Positions 45,943 through 54,733 are shown, counted from the stretch's first letter. The stretch is DNA of 64,000 nt from Caballeronia sp. Lep1P3 (GCF_022879595.1 NZ_CP084266.1:372001-436000), one strand, 5' to 3'. The notes: generated from the letters alone by a model not told the origin. Made by a program: numbers and translations.

Positions 45943-46057
45943 CGCATTCTCCGGTGACTTTAGATAACCGCGAAGCAAGTTGCGGACCTCGTAATCGATA
46001 GCGCCGTGGAATGCGTGTTGCTCGACTAAGACGCATCTACACGAATGGAGGCCTACT

Positions 46058-46387
46058 ATGAGCAGCGATGATCGTTTCGAAGGACCGGGCAGCACGGACA
46101 AGCCGCTCGGCGATGCGGGCAGTGGAGCAAGCGGCGGCGGCTCGTTCGGCAATCAGCCAGGACCGGGCGCCGCAACGGGCGGCGATCCGAAGCAAGGCGT
46201 GCGTCAGCCCAATGCCGGTGAAGTCGAGCCGGAAGAGCGGCGTCTCGGACAGCAGCCGCATCAGACAGCGGAAGTCCCGCTAGGCTCGGGCGATCGACCC
46301 GAAGCGCCCGGCAAGGGAGGGCAAGGCCCGGAAGTCAGCGACGATCATAGTCTCGGGCAACAGGACGTGCCGCCGCGCGGCAATTGA
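46058..46387 (+). CDS. Gly/Pro-rich hydrophilic hypothetical protein
   Basis: This 109-residue protein has almost no hydrophobic stretches. It is rich in Gly, Pro, Asp and Gln (GSTDKPLGDAGSGASGGGSF), resembling disordered stress proteins of the hydrophilin kind. A GGAGG site precedes the ATG by 8 bases. Transcription ends at the perfect hairpin at 46406-46445. It is divergent from the udgX run. Confidence 0.6.
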   Translation: MSSDDRFEGPGSTDKPLGDAGSGASGGGSFGNQPGPGAATGGDPKQGVRQPNAGEVEPEERRLGQQPHQTAEVPLGSGDRPEAPGKGGQGPEVSDDHSLGQQDVPPRGN

Positions 46388-46405
46388 TCCGCTAATCGCG
46401 AGTGC

Positions 46406-46445
46406 AAAAACAAAGCGGCCGCATTTCTGCGGCCGCTTTGTTTTA
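46406..46445. terminator. Bidirectional intrinsic terminator between the Gly-rich gene and pqqA
   Basis: ACAAAGCGGCCGCA / TGCGGCCGCTTTGT form a perfect 14-bp stem with loop TTTC. It is flanked by AAAAA on the left and TTTT on the right, so it can stop transcripts from both sides. Confidence 0.9.
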
Positions 46446-46451
46446 TGCCGA

Positions 46452-46526
46452 TTAACGCGTGGCAATGTACATCGTAATTTCAAAGCCAAAGCGCATGTCG
46501 GTGAAGCTCGGGGTTTCCCACTTCAT
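46452..46526 (-). CDS. pqqA: PqqA: pyrroloquinoline quinone precursor peptide
   Basis: A 24-codon gene reads MKWETPSFTD then MRFGFEITMYIATR. The cross-linked Glu16 and Tyr20 in the FEITMY motif are exactly spaced (E-x3-Y), as in all PqqA. AAGGAGG stands seven bases before the ATG. The peptide is the substrate of PqqE, which joins Glu and Tyr to begin PQQ synthesis. No pqqB-E genes are visible nearby, so this is either an orphan copy or detached from its operon. It lies close to a PQQ-dependent dehydrogenase gene. Confidence 0.9.
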   Translation of the reverse strand: MKWETPSFTDMRFGFEITMYIATR

Positions 46527-46547
46527 AAAGCCTCCTTGTGCAATGAG

Positions 46548-46569
46548 CGGCCTGACGAACGACAGGCCG
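46548..46569 (-). promoter_or_regulatory. Hairpin in the pqqA leader
   Basis: CGGCCTG (46548-46554) pairs with CAGGCCG (46563-46569) around an 8-base loop, 22 bases upstream of the pqqA start codon. No T-run follows, so a role in mRNA stability or translational control is more likely than termination. Confidence 0.4.
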
Positions 46570-46691
46570 TTGCGCGGTTCAACTGCTCCAGCGCCGTGCA
46601 ACGCCGCGCCCCCAAAATCGACGCTCTTTCATCCTAGCGCGACTTGAGCGTTTGCATCATTGGAAATTGCCACAGTGATCATTTAATTTAT

Positions 46692-46892
46692 TTATAGCGG
46701 CCTCGGGCGATTGCCCGAATCGTCAGGGTTCGTACTGATTTTTTCAGGATCAGTGGCCTCGTCGCGTTCCATCATTTCGCCGGGGCGAGGGATTACCCTG
46801 TCCACGTCTTCCGGGCGAATATTGTTCAGTTCGTTACCGCCCGGTGCGCGCGGCTTGTCGTGTGTGTCCGGAGCTTCAGGTGTCTGGGCCAT
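46692..46892 (-). CDS. Small acidic hypothetical protein
   Basis: This 66-residue protein (MAQTPEAPDTHDKPRAPGGNEL...) is acidic and Pro/Asp/Glu-rich without hydrophobic helices. It looks disordered. It lies 18 bases downstream of the DUF2795 gene on the same strand and probably shares its transcript. No family recognised. Confidence 0.5.
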   Translation of the reverse strand: MAQTPEAPDTHDKPRAPGGNELNNIRPEDVDRVIPRPGEMMERDEATDPEKISTNPDDSGNRPRPL

Positions 46893-46910
46893 TACGTTTC
46901 CTTTAGAAAG

Positions 46911-47144
46911 TCATTCGGCGCGGGCCGCTTCGCGCAGCACCGAAGCGTCGCTGTCGTAGTTGTGATCGGCCATTTTTCTTAGGACCGCCATCACTTCGCC
47001 ATCGGCACCATTGCGCTTGGCAAGCGCCATAAGTTTTTCCTTGCCCATCGGATAATCGGCGCCTTTTAGCGCGCGCACGATTGCGTCAGGACCGGGTTCG
47101 TCCAGATGCCGTTGATGCTGCGACTGCGCGGGATGCTGAGACAT
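46911..47144 (-). CDS. DUF2795 protein
   Basis: This 77-residue protein carries the DUF2795 pattern: ALKGADYPMGKEKLMALAKR then NGADGEVMAVLRKMADHNYDS, a compact helical fold. The start follows a His/Gln-rich segment. Members recur in stress-related clusters and their function is unknown. It diverges from the small gene at 47253. Confidence 0.85.
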   Translation of the reverse strand: MSQHPAQSQHQRHLDEPGPDAIVRALKGADYPMGKEKLMALAKRNGADGEVMAVLRKMADHNYDSDASVLREAARAE

Positions 47145-47252
47145 AAGGCCTCCTTTCGATGACAGTGAGCATACGAATGGAGCAACGCGCGTACCCGTCA
47201 GCGGGCGCGTTTGATGCTGCGGTTAGCGTGTGATCAAAAAAGGAGGACACGC

Positions 47253-47489
47253 ATGACCATCTCTGCCGACCGCATCTCCGACACCGAGGTCAAGGTCGAA
47301 GACACCATCTATACGTTCGATGACAAGGCGAGGGCCGACGCATTCCAGCAATGCCTCGGCGGCGGCACGCTCGACACGTGCACGCGCGATCACGCGCCCG
47401 TATCGACGCGCGCCGCCGTCCAGGAAGGCGGACTGAAGGAAGGTGAGCCGGGCAGCATCATCTCGCCGTCGCTTGGCGGCATGCCTTGA
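47253..47489 (+). CDS. Small hypothetical protein
   Basis: This 78-residue protein starts with MTISADRISDTEVKVEDTIYTF and has two Cys (LGGGTLDTCTRD nearby). The remainder is Gly/Glu/Ser-rich. AAAGGAGG stands 7 bases before the ATG, so translation should be strong. No known domain. It shares the neighbourhood of several tiny stress-like proteins. Confidence 0.6.
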   Translation: MTISADRISDTEVKVEDTIYTFDDKARADAFQQCLGGGTLDTCTRDHAPVSTRAAVQEGGLKEGEPGSIISPSLGGMP

Positions 47490-47508
47490 TCGTCGCGAAG
47501 AAACAAGC

Positions 47509-50388
47509 CTAGAGCAGCGCGCTTGCCGTCGAACGCGGCGCAAGCGCGGCGCGCGTCAGCGCTTCAAGTGGCATCGGCTTGTCGAAGAAATAGCCTTGCG
47601 CTTGCGCGGCGCCCATGTCGCGAAGCACGGCAAGCGTTGCCGCATCTTCCACGCCCTCGGCAACGAGCGTGAGATCGAGCGATTCGGCCATGCGGACGAT
47701 CGCTCGCACGATCGCGCGGCTGCGTGCGCTTTGCGTCAGTTCCAGAATGAACGACTTGTCGATCTTCAGGCCGCTGAAACGATACTGATGCACGTAACTG
47801 AGCGACGAAAAGCCCGAGCCGAAATCGTCGAGCACCACGGACATGCCGTTATCCGCGAGCCGCTGCATCGTGCGTCGCGCGAGATCGGGTTCGGCGACGA
47901 GCGCGCCTTCTGTCAATTCGAGGCACACGCGCGAAGGCGATACGCGATAACGCTGCAAGAGCGCGAGGACGTCGTCTGCGAATTCCGGGCGCGTCATGCT
48001 ATAGCTCGAACAGTTCACATGAACGGGCGGCCAGTGCGCGTAGCGCTCACTCGACAGAATCGCGGCGACGCGTTCCAGCATGTAGAGATCGAGCCGGCCA
48101 ATCAGCCTGAGCCCTTCGACAGCGGGCAAAAACGCCGCCGGCCCGACGATGCAGCCATCGGGCTGACGCCAGCGGATCAATGCTTCGAGCGCGACGACTT
48201 CGCCGCTTTTCACATCGACGATAGGCTGAAAGTAGGGCAGCAGTTCGTCGTCGCGTTTCATCGCGTTGCGCAATGCGCCTTCGCGTTCCACCTGGTCGGA
48301 CACTTGCCGCCGCAGTTCCTGATTGAACACGACGAAACTGTCGCGGCCCGCATTCTTCACGCGATACATCGCGGTATCGGCGTCGCGCAGAAGATCTGCG
48401 GGTAAGGTATGGAACTCGCTGTCCGCGCTCACGATGCCGATGCTGCACGACGAAAAGACCACATGCTCTTCGATATGAAACGGCAGATCGAAGGCCGCGA
48501 GAATGCGCTTTGCAATGGCTATCGCATCGTGCGTGGGCGCGTTCGGCGACAACACCGCGAATTCGTCGCCGCCGAGACGCGCGAGAAGGTCCGTCGGGCG
48601 CACGCAATCGCGCAATCGCGCGGCTGCTTCGACGAGCAGCATGTCGCCGAAGTGATGACCGAGGCTGTCGTTCACGACCTTGAAGCGGTCGAGGTCGATG
48701 AACATGACCGACAGTTCGTCGCCGCGCGTGCGATAGTCGCGCCACGCGCCATCGAGCCGCTGCATCAGGTGGTTTCGATTGGGCAGCCCGGTCAGCGAGT
48801 CATGCGCGTTCTCGTGGATGAGGCGCGCGTTCGCTTCGTCCAGTTCGCGCGTGCGGGCCTGCACGCGCGCTTCGAGTTCGAGGTTCGCGGCATGCAGCGC
48901 TTCGGCGTCGCGGCGGCGCGAGAGCGCGGTGTCGATATGGCGCGATACGAACGTCAGCAATTCCTGATCGCGCAGCGAATAGCGCACGAGCGGCGAATAG
49001 CTCTGCACCGCGAGCACGCCGCGCACGACATCGCCGTCGAAGAGCGGAATGCCTAGCCACGAGCGCAGGCGCACGGTGCCGTTTTCCGTTTCGAACGCGC
49101 CTTCGCTAATGAGCCGCTCCGCTTCGTGATGATCGATGAGCCGCGCGCGCCGCTCGTGAATCACATACTCGGTGAGGCCGCGCTGTCCGCGTCGCGGCGC
49201 GGGGCGTTCCTTGATGATTTCGTCGACGTAATACGGAAACGACACCTCGCCCGTCTCCGTTTCGAAGAGCGCGATGAAGAAATTGCGCGCGTAGAGCAGT
49301 TCGCCGACGATCCCATGCAAGCTGCGAAAGAACTCCATCATGTCGCCCGGCCGGCTCGACAGTTCCGCGATCTGATAAAGCGCGGCCTGCAGATGCTCCG
49401 ACCGCTCGCGCTCGGCAATGCCGTGACGCAACGCCGCATTCAGTTGCGACAGCTCCGACGTGCGCCGCGCGACCTGCTCTTCGAGATCGGCGCGGTGCAG
49501 GATGCGGTCGAGCGCCATCGCGACGTGCCGCGCCACCACGAGAAAGAGCGCGCGGTCTTCGGCCGTGTAGATGCGCGAGACGTCATAGACCTGCATCGCC
49601 AGCATGCCGAACACTTCGTCGGATGCGTTCTTGAGCGGCGCGCCCATCCAGAACTCCGGGCGGTCGCCGAGGCAGTAGAAGCGTCCGTCGCGCTCGGCGG
49701 CGGTGATGTCGGCGGCGGTCACGAAAAGCGGCTGGCCGCTCGTCAGCACGCGGCCCGTCATCGAGAGGCGGGACGGATCGAGTATGTCGAAATTGTCGGC
49801 TTCGAGGACGTCGGTATCGATCACATCGACGTAATACGGATACGTGATCTTGCCCGTCTTGCGATCGTAAAGCGCAAGGTAGAAGTTTTCGGCGTCGATG
49901 AGCGTGCCGAGGCGCTGGTGAACGCAGCGCAGGAATTCGGCGCGGTCCGGCACCGAACTCGCCAGATACGCGATTTCGTACAGCACGCGCTGCGTGAGCT
50001 GGGCGCGCGCGAGGGCGTCCGTCTGCACGCATTCGCCGAGACGCCGCGCGAGTTCCGCGAGTTGGGGGTCGTTTCGGTGCGCAAGCGGGGCGATGAGCCA
50101 GCCGAGCACGCCTTCACCGCGGCCGGTCGGCCAGCGGCACCAGCCGTGCGCGGCGCAAAACTCAGCCAGCTTTTCCTCGGGGATGCTGCGCGGCCACGCG
50201 AGCGACGCGCCGCCCCGGCGCGCGAGATGCAACTGCTCACCCGCGCGATACCACGCCCACTCCTGGCCGCAGCGCATCGCGGCGGCGTCGCGCAAGAGCG
50301 CCTCGATCGACTGGAGATCGGTCTCGTCGGTGGCGGCTCTATCCGCGATCGGAGCCGGCGGCGCGTTGTACGCGGGAAACACAGTCAT
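47509..50388 (-). CDS. GAF-GAF-GGDEF-EAL cyclic-di-GMP protein
   Basis: This 959-residue cytosolic protein has two GAF domains (about 130-300 and 330-495), a coiled-coil link, and GGDEF with active-site RLGGDEF at 604-610. Its EAL domain has EAL at 735-737, ELTEG at 824-828, DDFGSGFSS at 854-862 and EGVE at 911-914. All catalytic residues look intact in both, so it may make and cleave c-di-GMP, with GAF ligands choosing the balance. It is the only such enzyme in this window; the fimbrial operon is 7 kb away. Confidence 0.9.
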   Translation of the reverse strand: MTVFPAYNAPPAPIADRAATDETDLQSIEALLRDAAAMRCGQEWAWYRAGEQLHLARRGGASLAWPRSIPEEKLAEFCAAHGWCRWPTGRGEGVLGWLIAPLAHRNDPQLAELARRLGECVQTDALARAQLTQRVLYEIAYLASSVPDRAEFLRCVHQRLGTLIDAENFYLALYDRKTGKITYPYYVDVIDTDVLEADNFDILDPSRLSMTGRVLTSGQPLFVTAADITAAERDGRFYCLGDRPEFWMGAPLKNASDEVFGMLAMQVYDVSRIYTAEDRALFLVVARHVAMALDRILHRADLEEQVARRTSELSQLNAALRHGIAERERSEHLQAALYQIAELSSRPGDMMEFFRSLHGIVGELLYARNFFIALFETETGEVSFPYYVDEIIKERPAPRRGQRGLTEYVIHERRARLIDHHEAERLISEGAFETENGTVRLRSWLGIPLFDGDVVRGVLAVQSYSPLVRYSLRDQELLTFVSRHIDTALSRRRDAEALHAANLELEARVQARTRELDEANARLIHENAHDSLTGLPNRNHLMQRLDGAWRDYRTRGDELSVMFIDLDRFKVVNDSLGHHFGDMLLVEAAARLRDCVRPTDLLARLGGDEFAVLSPNAPTHDAIAIAKRILAAFDLPFHIEEHVVFSSCSIGIVSADSEFHTLPADLLRDADTAMYRVKNAGRDSFVVFNQELRRQVSDQVEREGALRNAMKRDDELLPYFQPIVDVKSGEVVALEALIRWRQPDGCIVGPAAFLPAVEGLRLIGRLDLYMLERVAAILSSERYAHWPPVHVNCSSYSMTRPEFADDVLALLQRYRVSPSRVCLELTEGALVAEPDLARRTMQRLADNGMSVVLDDFGSGFSSLSYVHQYRFSGLKIDKSFILELTQSARSRAIVRAIVRMAESLDLTLVAEGVEDAATLAVLRDMGAAQAQGYFFDKPMPLEALTRAALAPRSTASALL

Positions 50389-50542
50389 TGGCGCTCCAGG
50401 CCGTCATTCAGAACTTTTGTCGGATCGTTTCCGGCGGCTTTTCGGGCGGTCCGGGCTTCTTGAGTATTCGCTCTTACCGGGCTAACGGCAAAGCGCCTGC
50501 GGGCTTGAGCATCGGCGAAAAAAAATCGTGAGGTGCGCTGCA

Positions 50543-51541
50543 TCAGCGCGCCGTGTCGACGCCCGCCGCGAACCGGTCGCGATACGCCTGCGGCGACACG
50601 CCGAGCGAGCGCAGGAAGCCGCGCCGCATGGTTTCCTCGGTGCCGAAGCCGCAGCGCGCGGCCACGCGTTTGACGGGCAGCGCGGTATCGGCGAGCAGCC
50701 GCCGCGCCGCTTCCAGTCTCATGCGTTCGATGGCGCGCGCCGGCGTCATGCCCGTTTGCGCCCGGTAATGGCGCACGAAACTGCGCTCGCTCATGCCGAC
50801 GCGCGCGGCGAGGCTCGCGACGGACAGATCGGCCGCGAGATTCTCCGCGATCCACGCGTGGAGTTCGCCGAAGCGTTCGCCGGCTTTTTGCAGCGAAAGC
50901 GCCGCGCTGAACTGCGCCTGACCGCCGGGGCGCTTCAGAAAAACCACCAGATGACGCGCGACATCGAGGGCAAGCGCACGCCCGAGGTCCTCTTCGACCA
51001 GCGCGAGCGACAGATCGATGCCCGCCGTGACGCCCGCCGACGTCCAGACGGCGCCATCGCAAATGAAGATCGGATCGGACTCCACGCGCACCGCCGGGAA
51101 ACGCGCGGCCAGTTCCGCGCACCGCGTCCAGTGCGTGACGGCGCGGCGCTCGTTCAGGAGGCCCGCCGCCGCGAGCAGAAACGCGCCGGTGCAGACCGAT
51201 GCGGTGCGCCGCGTGTGCCGCGCGCGCGTGCGGATCCAGTCGATGAGCGCCGGGTCGCGCACCGCCTGTTGCACACCCCAACCGCCCGCGACGACGAGCG
51301 TGTCGCACGGCGAAGCCGCGTCCGGTAACGGTTCGCAGACGAGGCCGAGGCCGGCTGACGCCGTCACCGTCGCGCCGTCCGCCACCACGCGCGCGCGATA
51401 CGGCCGCGCCATGCCCGCTGCGACGGCCAGCTCGTTCGCGGACGCGAATACCTGCAGCGGCCCGGCGACATCGAGCAACTGGACGTCGGCGAAGGCGAGC
51501 ACGTCGATGTCGCGCGGGGCAAATTCGGAGGCGTCGTGCAT
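50543..51541 (-). CDS. GlxA-type AraC-family transcriptional regulator
   Basis: This 332-residue protein has an N-terminal DJ-1/PfpI-like domain (about 10-185, with VVAGGWGVQQAV and SVCTGAFLLAAAGLL including the nucleophile-elbow Cys). A C-terminal AraC HTH covers about 230-325 (LSVASLAARVGMSERSFVRHY). It is divergent from the isonitrile hydratase gene, which encodes a related DJ-1 fold, 91 bases away. The Met at 51541 is the family start. Confidence 0.88.
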   Translation of the reverse strand: MHDASEFAPRDIDVLAFADVQLLDVAGPLQVFASANELAVAAGMARPYRARVVADGATVTASAGLGLVCEPLPDAASPCDTLVVAGGWGVQQAVRDPALIDWIRTRARHTRRTASVCTGAFLLAAAGLLNERRAVTHWTRCAELAARFPAVRVESDPIFICDGAVWTSAGVTAGIDLSLALVEEDLGRALALDVARHLVVFLKRPGGQAQFSAALSLQKAGERFGELHAWIAENLAADLSVASLAARVGMSERSFVRHYRAQTGMTPARAIERMRLEAARRLLADTALPVKRVAARCGFGTEETMRRGFLRSLGVSPQAYRDRFAAGVDTAR

Positions 51542-51632
51542 GGTGGCGGAAAACGTGGGTCGGCTGTCAATTTCGCCATAGCGTAGCCGCGTAGGATTGG
51601 CTCGTCTACTCACATCGACAAAGGAGAACGCG

Positions 51633-52322
51633 ATGACGCTTCACATCGGCTTATTGCTGTTTCCGGGCGTGCAGCAGCTCGACATGACCGGCCCTTACGA
51701 CGTGTTCGCCCACATGCCGGGCGCGCAGGTTCATCTCGTCTGGAAGACGCGCGAGGCCGTGGAATCGAGCGCCGGCATGATCCTCACGCCCGACACGACC
51801 TTCGACGACTGCCCCGCGCTCGACGTGATTTGCGTGCCGGGCGGCGCCGGCGTCGGCGCACAGATGGAAGACGGCGAAACGCTGGCGTTTCTGCGTCGGC
51901 AGGCGCAAGTCGCGCGCTACGTGACGTCGGTCTGCACCGGCGCGCTCGTGCTCGGCGCGGCGGGGCTTCTGCGCGGCAAGCGCGCGACGACGCACTGGGC
52001 GTATCACGACATGCTCGCCGAGCTCGGCGCCGTGCCCGTGCATGAGCGCGTGGTGCGCGACGGCAATGTGCTGACGGGCGGCGGCATTACGGCCGGCATC
52101 GATTTCGCGCTGACGCTTGCGGCGGAGTTGATAGGCGAACATGGCGCGCAGGCCATACAACTCGCGATGGAATACGCGCCCGCGCCGCCGTTCGATGCGG
52201 GCGATCCATCGCGCGCGCCCGCCGAAGTCGTGCGGATCGTGCGCGAGTACGAAGCGGCGTCGATCGCGGCGCGGCGCGAGACCACGGCGCGCGTGGCTCA
52301 ACGGCTGGCTGCGAGCGCGTGA
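51633..52322 (+). CDS. inhA: Isonitrile hydratase-type DJ-1/PfpI enzyme
   Basis: This 229-residue protein has QLDMTGPYD at 15-23, and the nucleophile-elbow Cys101 in TSVCTGALVLGAAG. Later GNVLTGGGITAGIDFAL is typical of Pseudomonas InhA. It converts isonitriles to N-substituted formamides. AAAGGAG stands 7 bases upstream. The divergent GlxA-type gene is the presumed regulator. Confidence 0.85.
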   Translation: MTLHIGLLLFPGVQQLDMTGPYDVFAHMPGAQVHLVWKTREAVESSAGMILTPDTTFDDCPALDVICVPGGAGVGAQMEDGETLAFLRRQAQVARYVTSVCTGALVLGAAGLLRGKRATTHWAYHDMLAELGAVPVHERVVRDGNVLTGGGITAGIDFALTLAAELIGEHGAQAIQLAMEYAPAPPFDAGDPSRAPAEVVRIVREYEAASIAARRETTARVAQRLAASA

Positions 52323-52326
52323 AGCG

Positions 52327-52746
52327 TCAGAAACGCTTCTGCATGAAATAGCGCGAGCGCCCGCCGTGAAAACCGGCGATTTCGCCGAATGTCTCGTAGC
52401 CGTGGCGCGCGTAGAGATCGCGCGCGTCCGCGTTGAGCGTATCGAGCCACGCGGCGCGGCAGCCGCGTTTCTTCGCTTCGGTCTCGGCGGCTTCGAGCGC
52501 GCGCGACGCGAGCCCGCGACCGCGTGCGTCCTCGCGTATCCATAGCCATTTGACGAAGAGCCAGTCCCACGCGGTATAGCCCGCAAGCCCGCCGACGAAG
52601 TCGTCCGCAAGATAAAGCGACACCGCGAGATCGCGATGCCCGCTTGCGCCGAGCTGCGCCGCGTTGAAGGCCGCGAGGCCGCCCGCGACTTCCTTCTCAA
52701 ACGATTCGTCGATCCAGTCGGCCACCGCGACCGTCACGCCGTCCAT
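52327..52746 (-). CDS. GNAT family N-acetyltransferase
   Basis: This 139-residue protein has the acetyl-CoA binding loop with KWLWIREDARGRGLASRAL (Q/R-x-x-G-x-G/A-like REDARGRGLA) and the C-terminal LDTLNADARDLYARHGYE followed by FMQKRF. These are characteristic of GNAT acyltransferases. The acceptor is unknown. It begins one base after the stop of the preceding binding-protein gene (TGACATG), so they are likely co-translated. A four-base gap separates it from inhA's stop. Confidence 0.82.
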   Translation of the reverse strand: MDGVTVAVADWIDESFEKEVAGGLAAFNAAQLGASGHRDLAVSLYLADDFVGGLAGYTAWDWLFVKWLWIREDARGRGLASRALEAAETEAKKRGCRAAWLDTLNADARDLYARHGYETFGEIAGFHGGRSRYFMQKRF

Positions 52747-52747
52747 G

Positions 52748-53500
52748 TCAGACCTGCGAGGCCGGCGCCACCGACGCGCCTTCGATGCCATGCCGCGCGA
52801 GCGCATCGGCGACGAAGCCCGAGCGTTTCACGTCCTCGACAAAATCGCGCAAGTAACGCGCGGCTTCGTCGCCACGGCTCTTGGGCAAGCCCATCGCCTG
52901 CTGGATCACCATGAAGCGTTCGTTCAGGAGCCGCAAGCCGGGCGTGCGCGCGGCATCGGCCTGGAGCTGCTGTTTGACGCCCGCGGCCACTTCGAGACCA
53001 TCGCGCAGAAAGGTCTCGACGACCGCCTGCGACGACTCCGTGCGAACGATCTGCGCGCGCTTGATTTCGCGCGTGAGGAAGAGGTCATACGCGCTGCCCT
53101 GGCCGACCATGATGCGGTTGCCTTCGCGGTCCACTTCGTCGTTGCTCGCAAGCGGCGACTCATTGCGAACGAGGTAGAAGCCTTCGATCAGCACATACGG
53201 CGCGGTGAACGCGATGCCCGCGCCGCGCAGCGGATCGATTGCGAAGAAGCCAATGTCCGCGGCTTCGTTCGTCACGGTCTCGACGGACTTCGCGGCGGTA
53301 TCGAATGCGCTGAACGCGACTTGCACGCCGAGACGCGACGCGAGTTCGCGCGCGAGATCGACGGATACGCCGCCCGGCTCGCCGCTTTGCTCGCCTTTCG
53401 CCGCGTTGCGATGCGCGAGGATCGGATTGCCGAGATTGATGGAGGCGCGCAGCACGCCTGTCGGCGCGAAGGCTTGGAGCAAGGTGGCGGAAAGCGTCAT
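52748..53500 (-). CDS. ABC transporter-like substrate-binding domain without signal peptide
   Basis: This 250-residue protein has the family 3 SBP fold: GVLRASINLGNPILA near the start, GEPGGVSVDLARELASRLGV and FFAIDPLRGAGIAFTAPYVL. It starts MTLSATLLQAF and shows no signal peptide or lipobox. An upstream in-frame extension to 53569 is not signal-like either. The ligand pocket could serve a cytosolic role, or the true export signal is missing. The GNAT gene follows after one base. Confidence 0.75.
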   Translation of the reverse strand: MTLSATLLQAFAPTGVLRASINLGNPILAHRNAAKGEQSGEPGGVSVDLARELASRLGVQVAFSAFDTAAKSVETVTNEAADIGFFAIDPLRGAGIAFTAPYVLIEGFYLVRNESPLASNDEVDREGNRIMVGQGSAYDLFLTREIKRAQIVRTESSQAVVETFLRDGLEVAAGVKQQLQADAARTPGLRLLNERFMVIQQAMGLPKSRGDEAARYLRDFVEDVKRSGFVADALARHGIEGASVAPASQV

Positions 53501-53574
53501 GGTGTCGAGTGCCTCGGAATGCGCGAGCATGCAGAATACGCGAACCGTTACCGCTCTTGCAAAGGACACGCGCC

Positions 53575-54072
53575 ATGAATCGACCGTTCGACGCGCACGC
53601 GCTGATCGCGCGCCTCGGCTTGCAGCCGCATTCCGAAGGCGGCTACTTCCGCGAGACGTATCGCGCGAGCCAGCGCGTGACGCGCGAAGGCGCCATCGAG
53701 ACGCGCGCGGCGTCCACCGCGATCTACTACCTGCTTTGCGACGGCGCGCATTCCGCGTGGCATCGCATTCGCTCCGACGAAATCTGGCACTTCCATGCGG
53801 GCGATCCGCTCGACGTGCATGTGCTCGACGCCGGCGGCAAGCTCGTCACGCATCGGCTCGGCGATGCGCTCGTGCACGCGGATGCCGTCTTTCATGCCGT
53901 CGTGCATGCGGGCGACTGGTTCGCCGCCGAATGCCGCGATGCGTCGGGCGCGGCGCTCGTCGGCTGCACGGTCGCGCCGGGCTTCGAGTTCAGCGAATTC
54001 GAACTCGGTTCCAGCGTGCAACTGCAGGCGCAATATCCGCAGCATCGCGAGCTGATCGCGCGGCTCTCTTAG
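53575..54072 (+). CDS. DUF985 cupin-like protein
   Basis: This 165-residue protein contains the DUF985 cupin pattern: HSEGGYFRETYRASQRV then STAIYYLLCDGAHSAWHRIRSDEIWHFHAGDPL, given here in parts (residues 20-80), and ends PGFEFSEFELGS. Members bind a metal or small ligand; the function is open. Its stop overlaps that of mobB on the other strand by four bases. Confidence 0.82.
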   Translation: MNRPFDAHALIARLGLQPHSEGGYFRETYRASQRVTREGAIETRAASTAIYYLLCDGAHSAWHRIRSDEIWHFHAGDPLDVHVLDAGGKLVTHRLGDALVHADAVFHAVVHAGDWFAAECRDASGAALVGCTVAPGFEFSEFELGSSVQLQAQYPQHRELIARLS

Positions 54073-54593
54073 CGCTTTAGTTCGATGCCGAGCGTCTTGC
54101 AGATGTAAGCGCCGATCGCTTCGATGTCGCCGAGCGGCAGCGTCGGCAAGCTGCTTTCGATGGCGGCGGGATCGTCGGTAGCGATGGCGAGAATGTCGAT
54201 ATCGGTCATGTAGAGCGGCGCGTTTCCTGTCGATGGGCGCACGACTTCGAGGCGCGGCATCGCGTCGCGCGCGAAGCCTTCGACGATCACGAAGTCCGCA
54301 TGCGATAGCCGCGCGGCGAGCGCGGACAGCGGCGGTTCGGCTTCGTCGTTCAATTCGCGCACGATCGCATAGCGATACGGCGACGCAATCAGCACTTCGC
54401 CCGCGCCCGCGCGACGAAAGCGCGCACTGTCCTTGGAAGGCGGTTCCAGTTCGATGGAATGATGGCTGTGCTTGATGACGTTGACCGTCAGTCCGTGCGC
54501 GCGAAACCACGGTAAAAGCGCTTCGATCAGCGTGGTCTTGCCCTGACCGGAGCGGCCCGAGATGCCGAAAAGCGGCGGATGCGGCGAATTCAT
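54069..54593 (-). CDS. mobB: MobB, molybdopterin-guanine dinucleotide biosynthesis adaptor
   Basis: This 174-residue protein starts MNSPHPPLFGISGRSGQGKTT, with a P-loop GRSGQGKTT. It is followed by VNVIKHSHHSIELEPPSKDS, RFRRAGAGEVLIASPYR and IVEGFARDAMPRLEV, the MobB motifs. It binds GTP and helps MobA attach GMP to molybdenum cofactor. No mobA is adjacent. Confidence 0.9.
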   Translation of the reverse strand: MNSPHPPLFGISGRSGQGKTTLIEALLPWFRAHGLTVNVIKHSHHSIELEPPSKDSARFRRAGAGEVLIASPYRYAIVRELNDEAEPPLSALAARLSHADFVIVEGFARDAMPRLEVVRPSTGNAPLYMTDIDILAIATDDPAAIESSLPTLPLGDIEAIGAYICKTLGIELKR

Positions 54594-54733
54594 GCGATGT
54601 ATTGTCGTTGCGTCGATCCGGGTTTAGCGGCTTGTTGGCGAGGCGCGGAAAATCGCGCTATCGTCGTGGATCGTGCTTGCACGCCGTGGGGCGCGCGTTG
54701 CCCGCGAGCACACGGCATTCCATAGGATCAGAC

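Noticed and set aside
46459..46647. A plus-strand frame of 62 codons beginning MAMYIVISKPK.
   Set aside because: It is the antisense of pqqA, whose minus-strand peptide has the diagnostic Glu-x3-Tyr and an excellent RBS.
54594..54733. Cobalamin riboswitch before the B12-dependent reductase.
   Set aside because: No B12-box or the expected long folded leader is visible in the 140 bases before nrdJ.
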